Part shown: piece after piece, positions 10,829 through 21,815 of the stretch | How the letters are laid out: each line of letters opens with the position of its first letter | Numbering within the stretch: position 1 is the stretch's first letter | Assembly (NCBI RefSeq): GCF_036323735.1 | Contig: NC_086031.1 | Coordinates: 37,045,725 to 37,109,724, forward strand | Origin: Rattus norvegicus | Taxonomy: Eukaryota > Chordata > Mammalia > Rodentia > Muridae | Direction: 5' to 3' | Length of the DNA stretch: 64,000 nt | The notes under the pieces: model-generated | Seen by the model: only the letters and a program-made list of their open reading frames with translations | What the model was told of the DNA's origin: nothing | The model's database searches: none | Translations under genes and position numbers: made by a program

Positions 10829-11181
10829 TGTCATAGCTTGTATATGCTTGGCTTAGGAAGTGATACTATTTGGAGGTTGTGGCATTGTAGGAGTAGGTGT
10901 GGCCTTGTTGGAGTAGGTGTGTCAATATGGGTGTGAGCTTTAAGACCCTAATCCTAGCTGCCTGAAAATGAGTGTTCTGCTAGCAGCCTACAGATGAAGA
11001 TGTAGAATTCTCAGCTACTTCTGCACCTTGCCTGCCTGGATGCTGCCATGCTCCTGCCTTGATGATAATGGACTGAACCTCTGAACATGAACCTTTAAGC
11101 CAACCCCAATTAAATTTTGTTTTCATGAGAGTTGCCTTGGTCATGGTGTCTGTTCACAGTAGTAAAACCCTAAGTAAGACA
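10829..11181 (+). mobile_element. Solo ORR1-type MaLR LTR with 5-bp target-site duplication
   Basis: 353 bp with TG...CA ends (TGTCATAGCTTG...TAAGTAAGACA). Inside are 'ggtgtggccttgttggag', 'gatgataatggactgaacct', an AATTAAA polyadenylation-like signal, and 'gccttggtcatggtgtctgt', all typical of ORR1 MaLR LTRs. CCCAC flanks it at 10824-10828 and 11182-11186; 5-bp duplications are normal for ERVL/MaLR. No internal region or second LTR is present. Confidence 0.9.
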
Positions 11182-11186
11182 CCCAC

Positions 11187-11969
11187 TATAATACTCTAAT
11201 TTTTATACAGTAGTGGAAGTTTTGTTGTGGTTGTTGTTTTTTGTTGTTGCTATTTTCTTTTTACTGTTCTTGGGTTGCAATAACTTTCCTGCCTATTTGA
11301 CTTAAGGCTTAGCATGAGTTAGTGTACGCAACTTGTAAAAAATGGAGATACCTTAATATAGAGTATTTGTCATCGTAAAATGCTTTTCTGCAGTTGTGTT
11401 TTTATCGATTGATTCTCACAAGCCCTGTAGAGCTAAAGAAATATTGACAAACAGAGGACCCCAATTATATCCTCTATTGAAAGTAAAGCAGAGAGAATGT
11501 TTTAGGCAGGATGTTATAGTGTGTATTGTTCCATAAAACCCTTAGGGACTTGGAGAAACAATGTAAAAGGTTAAAGACAAATACTGTCCCAAAAGGAGGG
11601 CAGAAGAAAATCTGCTGAGAATGACAATGCATCCTATCTGTTTCAGGGAGAAAGGGAAAGATCTTTCTTGTTTTTTCCCTTCTTAGTTTCTAACCCTGGA
11701 GCTCTAGAAATTAGAGCAGCTAAGAAATAAGCAAAGAGAAAGCAAATGGGCGATTAGTAACCTGTGCATCTCCCTGGCTGTGGGAAAGAATAGAGAACCA
11801 CTGAAAGGATCTGTCAGATTGAGCTGACTGAGAATAACAAAACAAAGATGCATCTTTCTAGAATAGAAAAGAACTTTAAGCTCTGGGGTGTAAGAAACTG
11901 ACAATCCCTTAGGCATGCTATGTAATTTTACTATTTAACATATATATTTGCATATATATGTGTGTGTTC
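11187..11969. other. No feature seen
   Basis: About 780 bases with no recognised repeat or gene. Confidence 0.5.
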
Positions 11970-12005
11970 ATTTATTCATCTAACACACATGCACACACAC
12001 ACACA

Positions 12006-12049
<44 letters not shown>

Positions 12050-12068
12050 AGACAGAGAGAGAGAGAGC
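11970..12068. repeat. CA then GA microsatellite
   Basis: (CA)n about 11980-12006 followed by (GA)n about 12010-12068 with a few interruptions. Confidence 0.9.
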
Positions 12069-12515
12069 GCGAGCTCACAGGTCATTCTTTTGGCTGTTAA
12101 GTGTCCAAAGATATCTGTAATAATTGACACCTATCTTTGAAGTAGACTCTGAACATTAAAAATCACAGCAAATGCGATTAAACATGGATTTCTAGATTTA
12201 TGTGGAAGTACAGAACTATCATCCCAAGATGCAAAGAGGAGCAGGGAAATTGTGAGGTCGGGGCACTCAAACCAATGAGAAGAGACCTCGACTCACGTAA
12301 GTACAATAAATACAATGTTCCAGGTTTCTCTACTCCTTACTAACATGAAGATGAACAAATGCCTGGTCAGCTGTTTTGAGGAAGATGGTTTGTTAACTCC
12401 ACGAGGTCTCAGGTAGATAATTTAAACACCCCTGTTAGGGATTGATTCTAGAACTTTGATTTAATCAGGAATCTTCATGTCCAAACACGGAAGGCCCTTG
12501 TCCCCTGTTGTTTTC
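12069..12515. other. No feature seen
   Basis: No recognisable repeat or coding sequence. Confidence 0.5.
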
Positions 12516-12567
12516 TTTTGTTTTCTTTTTTTTTTTTATAGTATCAAGCCAGGAGAGGAAGAGAGGA

Positions 12568-12618
<51 letters not shown>

Positions 12619-13060
12619 GAGCAGAAGAGAGTCAGAAAGAGAGCACCCAGTTGTTTTCTGATTGATCAGTAAAGATGCCAGCAGCCAATAGCAGGACAAA
12701 GGGTATAGAGCAAGACCCTTAGATTAGTGAGGGCTAGGACTCCAGAGAGAGTTGTATAGAGGAGATTTAGGATGTTCAGTGTAGGGACATGTATCAGATT
12801 TAGAGCTGAAGAAGGAAAATTATCTGAAATGTAGGTGATAAGGAATGTAACCCCCTATAGTACTACTGCCCAGAAGTGTTTTAGACAACCAAGACTAGGG
12901 GGCCTCCCAGAAGGAACTGGGCAACAAAGACAGACTGTAGATTTAGAAGGGTGTTGAGTCAGGAATACTGGAGGGAAATCTATGATAGCCCGGAGGAAGA
13001 TTAGAACTATCCATTCTTTGAGCTAACCATAGCACTTGAAAAATAAGCTAAGGTGTGTGT
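12516..13060 (+). repeat. Suspected rodent dispersed repeat with internal GA array
   Basis: A pyrimidine/T run (12516-12538), then 'tagtatcaagccaggag', a GA array (12541-12616), then about 430 bases including 'gatgccagcagccaatagc' and 'ggcctcccagaaggaactggg'. The order resembles a rodent RMER-type dispersed repeat that I recall only vaguely. No target-site duplication was identified. Confidence 0.3.
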
Positions 13061-13324
13061 CTTTCATTTGCAGATCCAAATTCCTTGGTGGGTGGCTAGA
13101 AGAATGCAACCAATTGGGAACACAAAGCACTATAGTTAACTACTGCTCCAAACCCCTTCTTTATTTTATTGACACTATGCCCCTACACAATGTCAATCAG
13201 TGTCCTAGAACCAATACAATTCATTATATACTTTTCAAAGGTGTCAAAGAGTAAGTTGAGAAAAATCTAAGAAATTCACTGCTGAAATGGAGACCTAATT
13301 AAAGAGAAAAGGAGGAAGTATTAA
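13061..13324. other. No feature seen
   Basis: No recognised repeat. A 72-codon open frame in this area has no resemblance to a known protein that I can see. Confidence 0.4.
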
Positions 13325-13435
13325 AACAGGGTCTTGTAATGTAGCTCAGGTTAACCTGGAGCTTACTCTCTCTCTGCCTCAGCCTGCCAATGGTGGTGAA
13401 AGAAGTATGCCATTATACATGACCAATCCAACCTA
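13325..13435 (-). mobile_element. B1 SINE
   Basis: Plus-strand 'aaaacagggtcttgtaatgtagc', 'cctggagcttactct' and 'gcctcagcctgcc' is the complement of a B1 (7SL-derived) element. Diverged and slightly truncated. Confidence 0.8.
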
Positions 13436-14520
13436 ATCCTGGAATGTAAACAGTTTATTTTAGAAAAAGAAATGAATGACCCAACGCGATGCTGCTCATT
13501 TTAATATAGAAATCCCCTGTCTTTGATATGTCCCATGAGCCTTGAGTGCTCTATAGCAATAATTTTGTTCTTTAGTTTTTAATCTAAGGACTGTTCAGTC
13601 AAGTACCATGATAGTTATTAGATATGTGGGGTTATATCACTTTTAACATCTGCCCAGTTCAGATCTGGCTATATCAAAATTTTATATCACACATTAAATT
13701 TCAGGTTTAAGTTTTCATTTCGAATTTCAAAAAGTCAAATTACTTTTATAATTTTATGTTGACTGACTATACATTAGAAAAAATAATCACCAAGACCTCA
13801 ATGCCTGTTTCCATGTTACTCATTGTTACCACAGCCTACACTCATAATAGAAATAAACTTCAATTTCAAAAGGATAGAGGAGGAAAATGAGCTACAGAGA
13901 AACATAGGCAAGGCTTTCCAGGAGCTGCCTGTCAAACAATGCACAAAGAGCTAGGGGCTGGCAGAGGACTTAGAGACTGTGCTGGCAAGGTTCCCATTTA
14001 GGATCTTCATGCATGGTAGGCATTCAGGTATGTCCTGCTCTAACTAGGCAGAATTGCATCTCCACTGGAGAGAGCCCACTGGAACCTTGGACTCTAACAG
14101 TAAGGGAAATTTGTAGAAAATGGGCTCCTGTTTATATCTGTGTTAGTAAAATACAGTGACACCTGATGTATTCCTTAATCTAATGCAGCTGTGTGCCCTG
14201 GGTCCCTATCGTGTGTGTGGGTTTTTTCTTTTCGTTTGTTTGTTTGTTGCTTCATTTTGTTTTTACTTGGTTCTGGATCCCTCTCCAGATTAGTACGTTT
14301 TAATTCCCTTCCAGGGTGTTTAAAAGTTTCTCAAGGGAATTGCTCACATGGTACAGAGGTCAGACCACTGGCAATTTTATGTCTGTACACCCACCATTCA
14401 AGATCCTCTGTTTGACCACAGCAGCAGGCTCTGTGTTATCCATTGCCACAGAGCTCATATAGAGATAGCAGCCAGTAAATTGGAGGATGTAATTGTCATG
14501 TAAATTACATTGTGTACTGA
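13436..14520. other. No confident feature
   Basis: About 1.1 kb, AT-rich. 'ggggctggcagaggacttagag' near 13955 could be a very decayed SINE head but is not callable. Confidence 0.45.
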
Positions 14521-14660
14521 ATATGGTAGCACACATTTTTAATCCTAGCACTTGGGAGACAGACACAGGGGGATTGTCACAAATTCAAAGCCTGACTGCA
14601 TCATATAGTGAGGGCTAGTCCACCTCTGGACTACCCTGTCAAACACTGTTTCATAAAGCC
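14521..14660 (+). mobile_element. B1 SINE, first of a cluster
   Basis: 'tggtagcacacatttttaat' and 'agcacttgggagac' match the B1 start, followed by a diverged body and 'ccctgtcaaacactgttt'. Confidence 0.75.
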
Positions 14661-14669
14661 AATAAACAG

Positions 14670-14815
14670 TCAGTGTGTTGGAGGGTACCTTTTATTCCAA
14701 GCACTTGCTTGTACAGGATCTCTGTTAGTTCAAGGCTAGCCTGATCTAAATAATGAGTTCCAGGCTAGCTAGAGCTACACCAGGAGACCCACCTCAAAAC
14801 AAACAAGAGAAATAG
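14670..14815 (+). mobile_element. B1-like SINE, second of the cluster
   Basis: 'ccttttattccaagcacttgc', 'gttcaaggctagcctgatct', 'gagttccaggctagctag' and an A-rich end fit a diverged B1. Confidence 0.7.
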
Positions 14816-15003
14816 CAAAGAGGACACATTTTAACCCTAGCATTGGGTGGGTGGGTCTCTGGGACCTTCTGAGTTCATCACTGAGTTCTAAGTTAATGGA
14901 AGGCCCTGTTTCAAAAACAAACCAAAAAAAGGGGAAAAAAGGTACAAAAGGTATATAGCACCTAAAGAATAACATCTAAAATTGTCCTCTGGTCTACACA
15001 GAT

Positions 15004-15047
<44 letters not shown>
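14816..15047 (+). mobile_element. Third SINE remnant with CA tail
   Basis: 'aaccctagcattgggtgg..' and 'ggccctgtttcaaaaac' resemble B1/B4. It ends with 'ttgtcctctggtctacacagatg' and (CA)n at 15004-15047, as in B4/RSINE1 tails. It may form one composite with the preceding unit. Confidence 0.5.
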
Positions 15048-15049
<2 letters not shown>

Positions 15050-16130
15050 CACCGACACCTATACAACTGTGAGCATTCACACCAGCATGAATCTCCTCAC
15101 ACAACAGAATGCACAGGTGCATACATATCCATTGAACTTACATTCTATAAACTAGCTTACTGGCTCACTGATTTTTCAAGTTAGTGTAGCCTCTGTAGAA
15201 TTAAACCTTGAGACAAGCATTTTTTTGAACATTGTTAATTTAAAAATAATAAAACAAATCACTTGTTAAGAGGAGAGAAGGGCACAGTACCTAGACTGCT
15301 ATCTATGGGGGTCAGTGAAGCTTTGCCTTGCATAGGTAACTCCTCCAAGCTAGTATAAAGGTCATGCTCCCGAGCAACCTACCCAATGAACAAGAAGGGT
15401 GGGACTGTTCTTTGACTCCCTTTATTAGTCAAGCACTCAAGGGGCCCTGATTCCTGAGTACAGATGGCACTTGTGCTCAAGTCCCTTGAAGTATGCTCAT
15501 TAGAAGGAAAAGCTCCAGGCAGAGTAATATGGTTTCTGGGAGTTAGGAGTCAAGTAAGCTTGTTGCCAGTCTTAGAAAGATGAGGGGGATGAGAGCAGAG
15601 CCCTAAGGTATGTGATGGTTTTGCTATGCAATTTGCAGTTAGACTCTTTCAGACAAGGTAAAGAATGTGTTGTGCTAGTCTAGGTGCACTGTCTATTGCA
15701 GCAACCAATTATGTGAGCAATTTGCCACAGGTGACTCCACATACCCAGTTCTTTTGCTTCTGTCTCTCTCTGCTAGTCTGCCCGGGAAACATATGGTTTT
15801 AATTTCTCTGTCCCTTTTAAAGATTACATTTTGCTGTATGCTTCTCTAATTTCTCCTGATGAAATTAACCAGCATTTGTGCTTTTAGAATCAGATTTTAC
15901 TAGCAAAATTCATACTTATTACCAGAGATCATATTTATATATGTATATATATAGTTATAGTTATAGATATAGAGATATATAGATGGATATAAATATAGAT
16001 AAAACATCTGCTTGATAGAGCCAACAATAAATATTATTTTGCCCTCAACTCCTTTACCAATATCTATAAATTTATCTTTGTCAGAGTCTCCCAAATTATT
16101 GAATTTAATTGATTAAAAACATCACATTTA
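15048..16130. other. No feature seen
   Basis: About 1.1 kb with no gene or recognisable mobile element. An A/T/G-rich low-complexity patch lies at about 15928-15995. Confidence 0.5.
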
Positions 16131-16287
16131 GGGCCAGTGAGATGGCTCAGCAGATAAAAATACTTACTATCAAGTCTGAAGACCTGAGTTCAAGCTTCGC
16201 ATCTCATATGGTAAAAGGGGAGAACCAACTACAGAAAGCTGTTTTTTATTCTGCACACACACAGACACACAGACACACAGACACACA

Positions 16288-16331
<44 letters not shown>
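16131..16331 (+). mobile_element. B3 SINE with CA tail
   Basis: Head 'gggccagtgagatggctcag', B box region 'cctgagttcaagc', then a middle with 'ggggagaaccaactacag' and a tail of CA/CAGA repeats (16256-16331). Good match to B3. Confidence 0.85.
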
Positions 16332-16334
<3 letters not shown>

Positions 16335-16343
16335 GTGACTAAA

Positions 16344-16655
16344 TATGCTTGGCCCAATGAGTGGCACTGTAAGGAGCTATGGTCTTGTTGGAGCAGATGT
16401 AACCTTGTTCGAGGTAGTGCATCACTGTGGGGATGGGCACTGAGACCCTCCTTCTAACCACATATGAGCTAGTCTTCCAGCTGCTTTCAGAGGAAGAGGT
16501 AGAATTTCCATCACCAGGCCTGCCTGGACTCTGCCATGCTTGATGCCTTGATGATAACGGACTGAACTTCTGAACCTGCAAGTCAGTACCAGTTAAATAT
16601 TGTCCTTTAGAAGAGTTGTTTTTGTCATGGTGTCTCTTCACAGCAATGGAAACAC
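16344..16655 (+). mobile_element. ORR1-type MaLR LTR, 5' truncated
   Basis: 'tatgcttggcccaatgag', 'atggtcttgttggagcag', 'gatgataacggactgaact' and 'ttgtcatggtgtctcttcac' match the 10.8-11.2 kb LTR. The first 15-20 bases of the LTR are missing and the 3' end is decayed, so no duplication can be seen. Confidence 0.82.
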
Positions 16656-17629
16656 AGCCAGCATTTTACATGAAACTGTTATAACAGTTCACAGACTTCC
16701 ACCTTGGTAGTCCTGCACTGAGCTGCCCTGTATTTTTGAAAAACTAACTTATCCATGGCATAGTTTATCAGTTAAACCAGAAGGGCAACACACAAAGGCC
16801 CACAAAGAGTTTCTAGATCACCTTTCAGGTTTTGTTACTTACATGCCTTTCTCCAGCTAGACACCAAAATATATTTCTTTCATCAGCTCTTCTCAAGCTC
16901 GCTTGAGTATGACCTTGTGTCTGCTGCTTGCTATTTCTGTGCATATTACCACTCTCCAACTCCTCAATGAGACTCTTCAAAAATTCAATTAGAACACCGC
17001 TTCCCACATAAAAATCATTTCTCTTTTAGATTCCTTTTTCAAAATGATTTATGGCTCAATTTTGGAAGCCTCATGTTGAGTTAAGATAGGGAGGAGTTGA
17101 TATGTGTAGACTGCTTTGATATAGATTAAACAGCAGGAACGCAACACGGGAAAAGACTGCTATCTCATTTATTTCATGTGTAGGTGGTCCAAGCTCGAGC
17201 CCTGTAAACAAGGCAATCATGATGTGTTGAACAGTGCTTCCCCAATGCTGAATGTCTTCATAGAATAATCCTGGATATGGGCTGAATTTAAGAAAATTGG
17301 TGGGAGGAATAATGAAGAAATCTACACAGCAGCCATTTCATCGTGTCTTTTTAGCTCTGATTTAGATAGAATGCCATCTGATTGGACTTTATATGGATTG
17401 TTGTGTGTCGCTCAAACAAGGTTTCCACAGAGACCTCAAGGCTGCAGCAGGACAGTCATCAGAATTCAAAGTTAAATGTCTGTATTCCCAGAATTCAGTG
17501 TCAAGTGAAGAAATCATGATGAATCACAACCAGGGACAAGTTTGGAATACAAGACTGGTTGATTTCAGTAACACAGAATGCAGTGGTTATATTCATAATT
17601 TTCAAAAATATTGTGTTTAGCTGTGTGTG

Positions 17630-17630
<1 letters not shown>
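16656..17630. other. No feature seen
   Basis: About 1 kb without recognised repeats. A 75-codon open frame near 17.4-17.6 kb has no family features. Confidence 0.5.
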
Positions 17631-17680
<50 letters not shown>

Positions 17681-17885
17681 ACGTGCGTGTGTGAATGTGT
17701 GTCTGCATGCTCACCCATGCCCATAAGCCAGAGGACAAGTGGAGATTAGAATTCAAGCTGTTTGGGGCTGTTTTTGCCTTCCATTTTATGGGTTCCAGAT
17801 AATGACAGGTTATTCTTGGCAGCAACTGCCTTTCACCCCATTGAACTGTGAAGCCAAACCAACTCTGTGTTTGAGAGTGCACAAT
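17631..17885 (-). mobile_element. B3 SINE (minus) with GT tail
   Basis: On the plus strand the (GT)n run (17636-17679) precedes 'cagaggacaagtggagatta' and 'ccattttatgggttccag', the complement of a B3 element's 3' part. The tRNA-like head is diverged. Confidence 0.7.
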
Positions 17886-17939
17886 ATCCACTTGAACAAG
17901 CATCCTATGGCAACTTTTCCTTAGTAACAGCCAGTCAGG

Positions 17940-18285
17940 GTACAATAGTAGGGTCAAGGTACATATAGATAACCTAAGAAATCCTGCTGAAAATAGATAA
18001 CCTAGCCATCCTGCTTGTCAGTTAGTTTTGCCCCTGTGTTTTTTTTCTGCAGATTATGCCAGAAATGCACTTTTTACAATATTAACTTGCTAACCTGTAT
18101 GAAAGTTCCCCAAGTTTGCTGTAACTACAATAAATACCCTGCACTCCTAGACTGCAAGCTCTCACTTCTGAACAGCTACAATGGTGATGGTAACAGTCCT
18201 TGCTTGTGAGCTTGTAATAAAAAATCTTTTGAATCTGCGTAGGAATTGGCTACCCAGTGGTCTTTGGGGTCCCTGCAACTTGGGC
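17940..18285 (+). repeat. Possible ERV LTR remnant
   Basis: Carries an AATAAA signal (about 18217) followed by 'cttttgaatctgcg' and 'ggtctttggggtccctgcaact', which resembles the R-U5 part of a gammaretrovirus-like (ERV1) LTR. The 5' boundary is not visible and no partner LTR or duplication was found. Confidence 0.4.
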
Positions 18286-19412
18286 ATATCAGAACTATGT
18301 ACTGTTCCTGTTTTTATAATTTCTAAAACATTTTCTTAGACATAACACAGGCCAACTTCCTGAGGAAGTACCTTCTAAGAACAACTATTAATGTCTCCTC
18401 AGCAACGGAATCCCTCCCTAAATCACTACCTTCATCTTTTACAACACACACAAACTCCTCCAGGTGGACATTTAGGTATTTTATAGAGGGAAAGCCTAGA
18501 AAATGAACATGTAACAGCATTTTCCATTGTGCATCACTCTGAAGTCCACATTGTGCTTTCAGAAGTAGAAAAGCTACACATTGGAAAGCCAGCAGTTTAG
18601 ACCCCGATATGGCAGGCAAGCTCCCTGGGGTCCCAAAACTGGACTGGGGGTCAGATAAATAAGAAGCATGGAGACATACCTAAGAAGCCTCCATTGGATC
18701 AGGGACTCCTACTGGAGAGGAATGCCAGAGGGGTTAACTGTGATTGCTTCAAGAACACCAGGAACAGCAATGGGACACAGGCACTTTACCCTCCATTGCC
18801 CCTGTCCCAGCAGGCACCAGGTCTTGGTCAATGTTATTTCTACAGCTTGGCCAGGTTTGCTGTCAATATAAAAGAAAAAAAATAAAATAAAGTCCTAGTG
18901 CTTCCTGATGGGTATAGGGGGAAAGACTCATTTTAAAAGCTCTGAGCATTGCTCTTAAGTAGGTGCACCCTCTGGAGAAGAAAATTAACACAAGTCTAAA
19001 GTTCTGGGAAGCTCATTAACAAAAGCCTAAACTACTGGGCTTTATCAGGATATGACTGACCTGGGAACAAGCAAATGCCAAATGCCAGTGGTTCTAGATG
19101 CATATACAAAAGCTGGAAGTAGTCAATTCATCTCTTTGTAGTGATGAAACAAACATTGCCTGAAAGTTTTCACAGTATCTAGGCACCGCAGTGCCAGAAA
19201 GACATACTCAGGGACTACAGCATCAAGCTCTACCTCACCACTCAACCACAGTCTAGTTAAATTAGCTTTATTTCCTCATTACTGTTAGGTAGCTGACCCA
19301 GCACTACTGACTTAGAGGCAGTACAAGGACTTCTCCTTCAGGACCAGCTTTTGTTCCTGACCCCAACTTCTCCAGTAACCCTAGAAAAGAAAGAATTTCA
19401 AACGACATACCT
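18286..19412. other. No feature seen
   Basis: About 1.1 kb. A minus-strand 98-codon open frame at 18323-18619 is not recognisable as any protein. Confidence 0.5.
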
Positions 19413-19625
19413 CAGACACATACAAAATCAATGCTGATCAAGTGACACACACTGAAATGTTCTTCAGCTTGCAATATCAAGTATTTAGACAACACACCAT
19501 TCTTTATCTAAAAATACTTAAGTGCCATCCAGTTCGTTAGCATAGAGATTTGCTTTTGTCTTCAATAATGGTAAAAATGTATGTATGCCACTGAATTGAT
19601 TAAAAATGCATTCTTATTTCTTACG
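19413..19625 (+). repeat. Unnamed dispersed repeat, copy 2 of 3
   Basis: Aligns by eye with 800-990: 'aaatcaatgctgatcaag', 'actgaaatgttcttcagc', 'aatatcaagtatttagac', 'ttctttatctaaaaatac', and a diverged 'gttagcatagagatttgct' block. Same orientation as copies 1 and 3. Confidence 0.5.
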
Positions 19626-19728
19626 CATTTTTTAAATGTTCTATTAGGAAATGATCCACTTGTATATTTGTTTTACAGTTCTATAAAACCAGAGTTATTT
19701 AAAAGGTTTTTTTGTGTGTGGACCTGTG

Positions 19729-19861
19729 AGAGTCTCAGTGGGTAAAGATGCTTGCTGCCAAACTTGACATCCTAGGTCCAATGTTCAGAACCCACATGGT
19801 AGAAGATTGAATTGAATCTCAAGGTTTGTCCTCTGATTTCCAGATGTACACCATGGTAAGT

Positions 19862-19914
<53 letters not shown>
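19729..19914 (+). mobile_element. B3-type SINE with CA tail
   Basis: 'gagagtctcagtgggtaaag' head, 'cttgctgccaaacttgac', 'cccacatggtagaag', 'ttgtcctctgatttcc', then (CA)n at 19867-19914. Confidence 0.8.
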
Positions 19915-19915
<1 letters not shown>

Positions 19916-20469
19916 TCTACTAATATGGTTTATATTTTTGTATATAGTATATAGTTGGGTGAATTCAGGAAACAAAGGTGCACCAAGACAGCTACAACAC
20001 CAAGTATGCTCTGCTTACCTTTGGGAAGAAGAGTTAGACTGTCATGAGTTCCACAGTTGTGAAAGACGGTAGTTTTTCCAGGTGGCCAACAGGATTAGAG
20101 ATGAGAAGGCCATTCAAAGCAGACTCTTCTGAGCAATTTCTCCTACTCATGTAGAAAGAACATGATCAAGATTCAGCAATAAAATATTTGATTGGCCATC
20201 TTTAGCCAAATGCTTAGTTCTTCTCAAGTCTATTGAGACCAGAGAATTATGTGCTGTGATTGAATTTCCATTTGAAAAGCAGGAAACATAAAAGAGAGAG
20301 AGAGAGAGGGTGATGTCAGCCAGAAGTGATCAGCATCTATTTTCTTGATATTTGAAATACAATGACCCTTTAGGGTAAGAAAGAGCTGTAAATGAATTTA
20401 AAACACTATCAGAACCCTAGCAGAGTTTCTTAGATGATCCTACTGAGTGGCACACTTACAGTTGCAATC
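19915..20469. other. No feature seen
   Basis: No recognised repeat apart from a short GA run at about 20294-20310. Confidence 0.5.
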
Positions 20470-20887
20470 TAGGGGCCTGGGTGGTGGTTCACAGGATAAG
20501 AACACAGGTTATGAATACATGAGAACAGAGAGAGACTTGGGAAAGTCCCTGGCCTTTCAGGAGAGGAGAAACTGCAAGATTACAGTGAGAGATTCTCTCA
20601 AGGGAATAAGGCAGAGGGCAACTCCAGATAGCACAGTATCCCTTTGTATTCCTCTAAACTATGGATGTACAGAGGTGCACATACTCGACACTCAGGTGCT
20701 TGTGGCATACACACAAGCCCCTATAAGTACACATAAGCATGTGTGTATGTATTATCACATATGTGTGCTTGCACGCACATTGCATACTATTCTCTCTCTC
20801 TCTCTCTCTCTTTCTCTCATGCACACACACACACACACACAAACACAGACACAGACACAGACACACACACACACACACACACACACA
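20470..20887 (+). mobile_element. B4-like SINE with CT/CA arrays
   Basis: A 'ggtggttcacaggataagaaca'-like head and an A-rich 'aagggaataaggcagag' junction fit a diverged B4. The tail contains (CT)n at 20791-20818 and (CA)n/CAGA at 20821-20887. The open frames across it encode Ser-Leu and Thr-His runs only. Confidence 0.5.
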
Positions 20888-21815
20888 GTACCGCCGGCAA
20901 CAGTCCTACTACCACCATCACCATTACCACACTTACATATGCTATACAGATATAAACACACAAATAAAATAAAAATTATTTAAAAGATAATAAACTCTTG
21001 TTGCAACTGATGTGTCTTTATATCTTGTTATTAGCAATAATAGGAGTTAACATTTGTTTAGTCTTATTTTTTTCCAGGTACCTCCCAAGAACTTTTTTTT
21101 TTTTATTAACTTGAGTATTTCTTGTATACATTTTGAGTGTTATTCCCTTTCCCGGTTTCAGGGCAAACATCTGCCTCCCCACCCCTTCATTATGGGTGCT
21201 CCCCTCCCCATCCTCCCCCCATTGCCGCCCTCCTGCCAACAATCTAGTTCACTGGGGGTTCAGTCTTAACAGGACCCAAGGCTTCCCCTTCCACTGGTGC
21301 TCTTACTAGGATATTCATTGCTACCTATGAGGTCAGAGTCCAGGGTCAGTCCATGTATAATCTTTAGGTAGTGGCTTAGTCCCTGGAAGCTCTGGTTGCT
21401 TGGCATTGTTGTAAATATGGAGTCTCGAGCCCCTTCAAGCTCTTCTAGTTCTTTCTCTGATTCCTTCAACGGAGGTCCTATTCTCAGTTCAGTGGTTTGC
21501 TGCTGGCATTCGACTCTGTGTTTGCTGTATTCTGGCTGTGTCTCTCAGGAGCGATCTACATCCGGCAACTGTTTGCCTGCACTTCTTTTGCTTCATCCAT
21601 CTTGTCTAATTGGATGGCTGTATATGTATGGGCCACATGTGGGGCAGGCTCTGAATGGGTGTTCCTTCTGTGTCTGTTTTAATCTTTGCCTCTCTATTCC
21701 CTGCCAAGGGTATTCTTGTTCCCCTTTTAAAGAAGGAGCGAAGCATTCACATTTTGATCATCCGTCTTGAGTTTCATTTGTTCTAGGCATCTAGGGTAAT
21801 TCAAGCATTTGGGCT

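Noticed and set aside
12516..13060. Possible named RMER-family element
   Set aside because: The resemblance is from memory only. It is kept as a low-confidence repeat without a firm name.
18323..18619. 98-codon minus-strand open frame
   Set aside because: No recognisable domain, signal peptide or family similarity, and no supporting context; likely chance.
20447..20983. 178-codon plus-strand open frame
   Set aside because: Its C-terminal half is Thr-His/Ser-Leu from CA and CT arrays, and the N-terminal half lies in a decayed B4-like SINE. No protein features.
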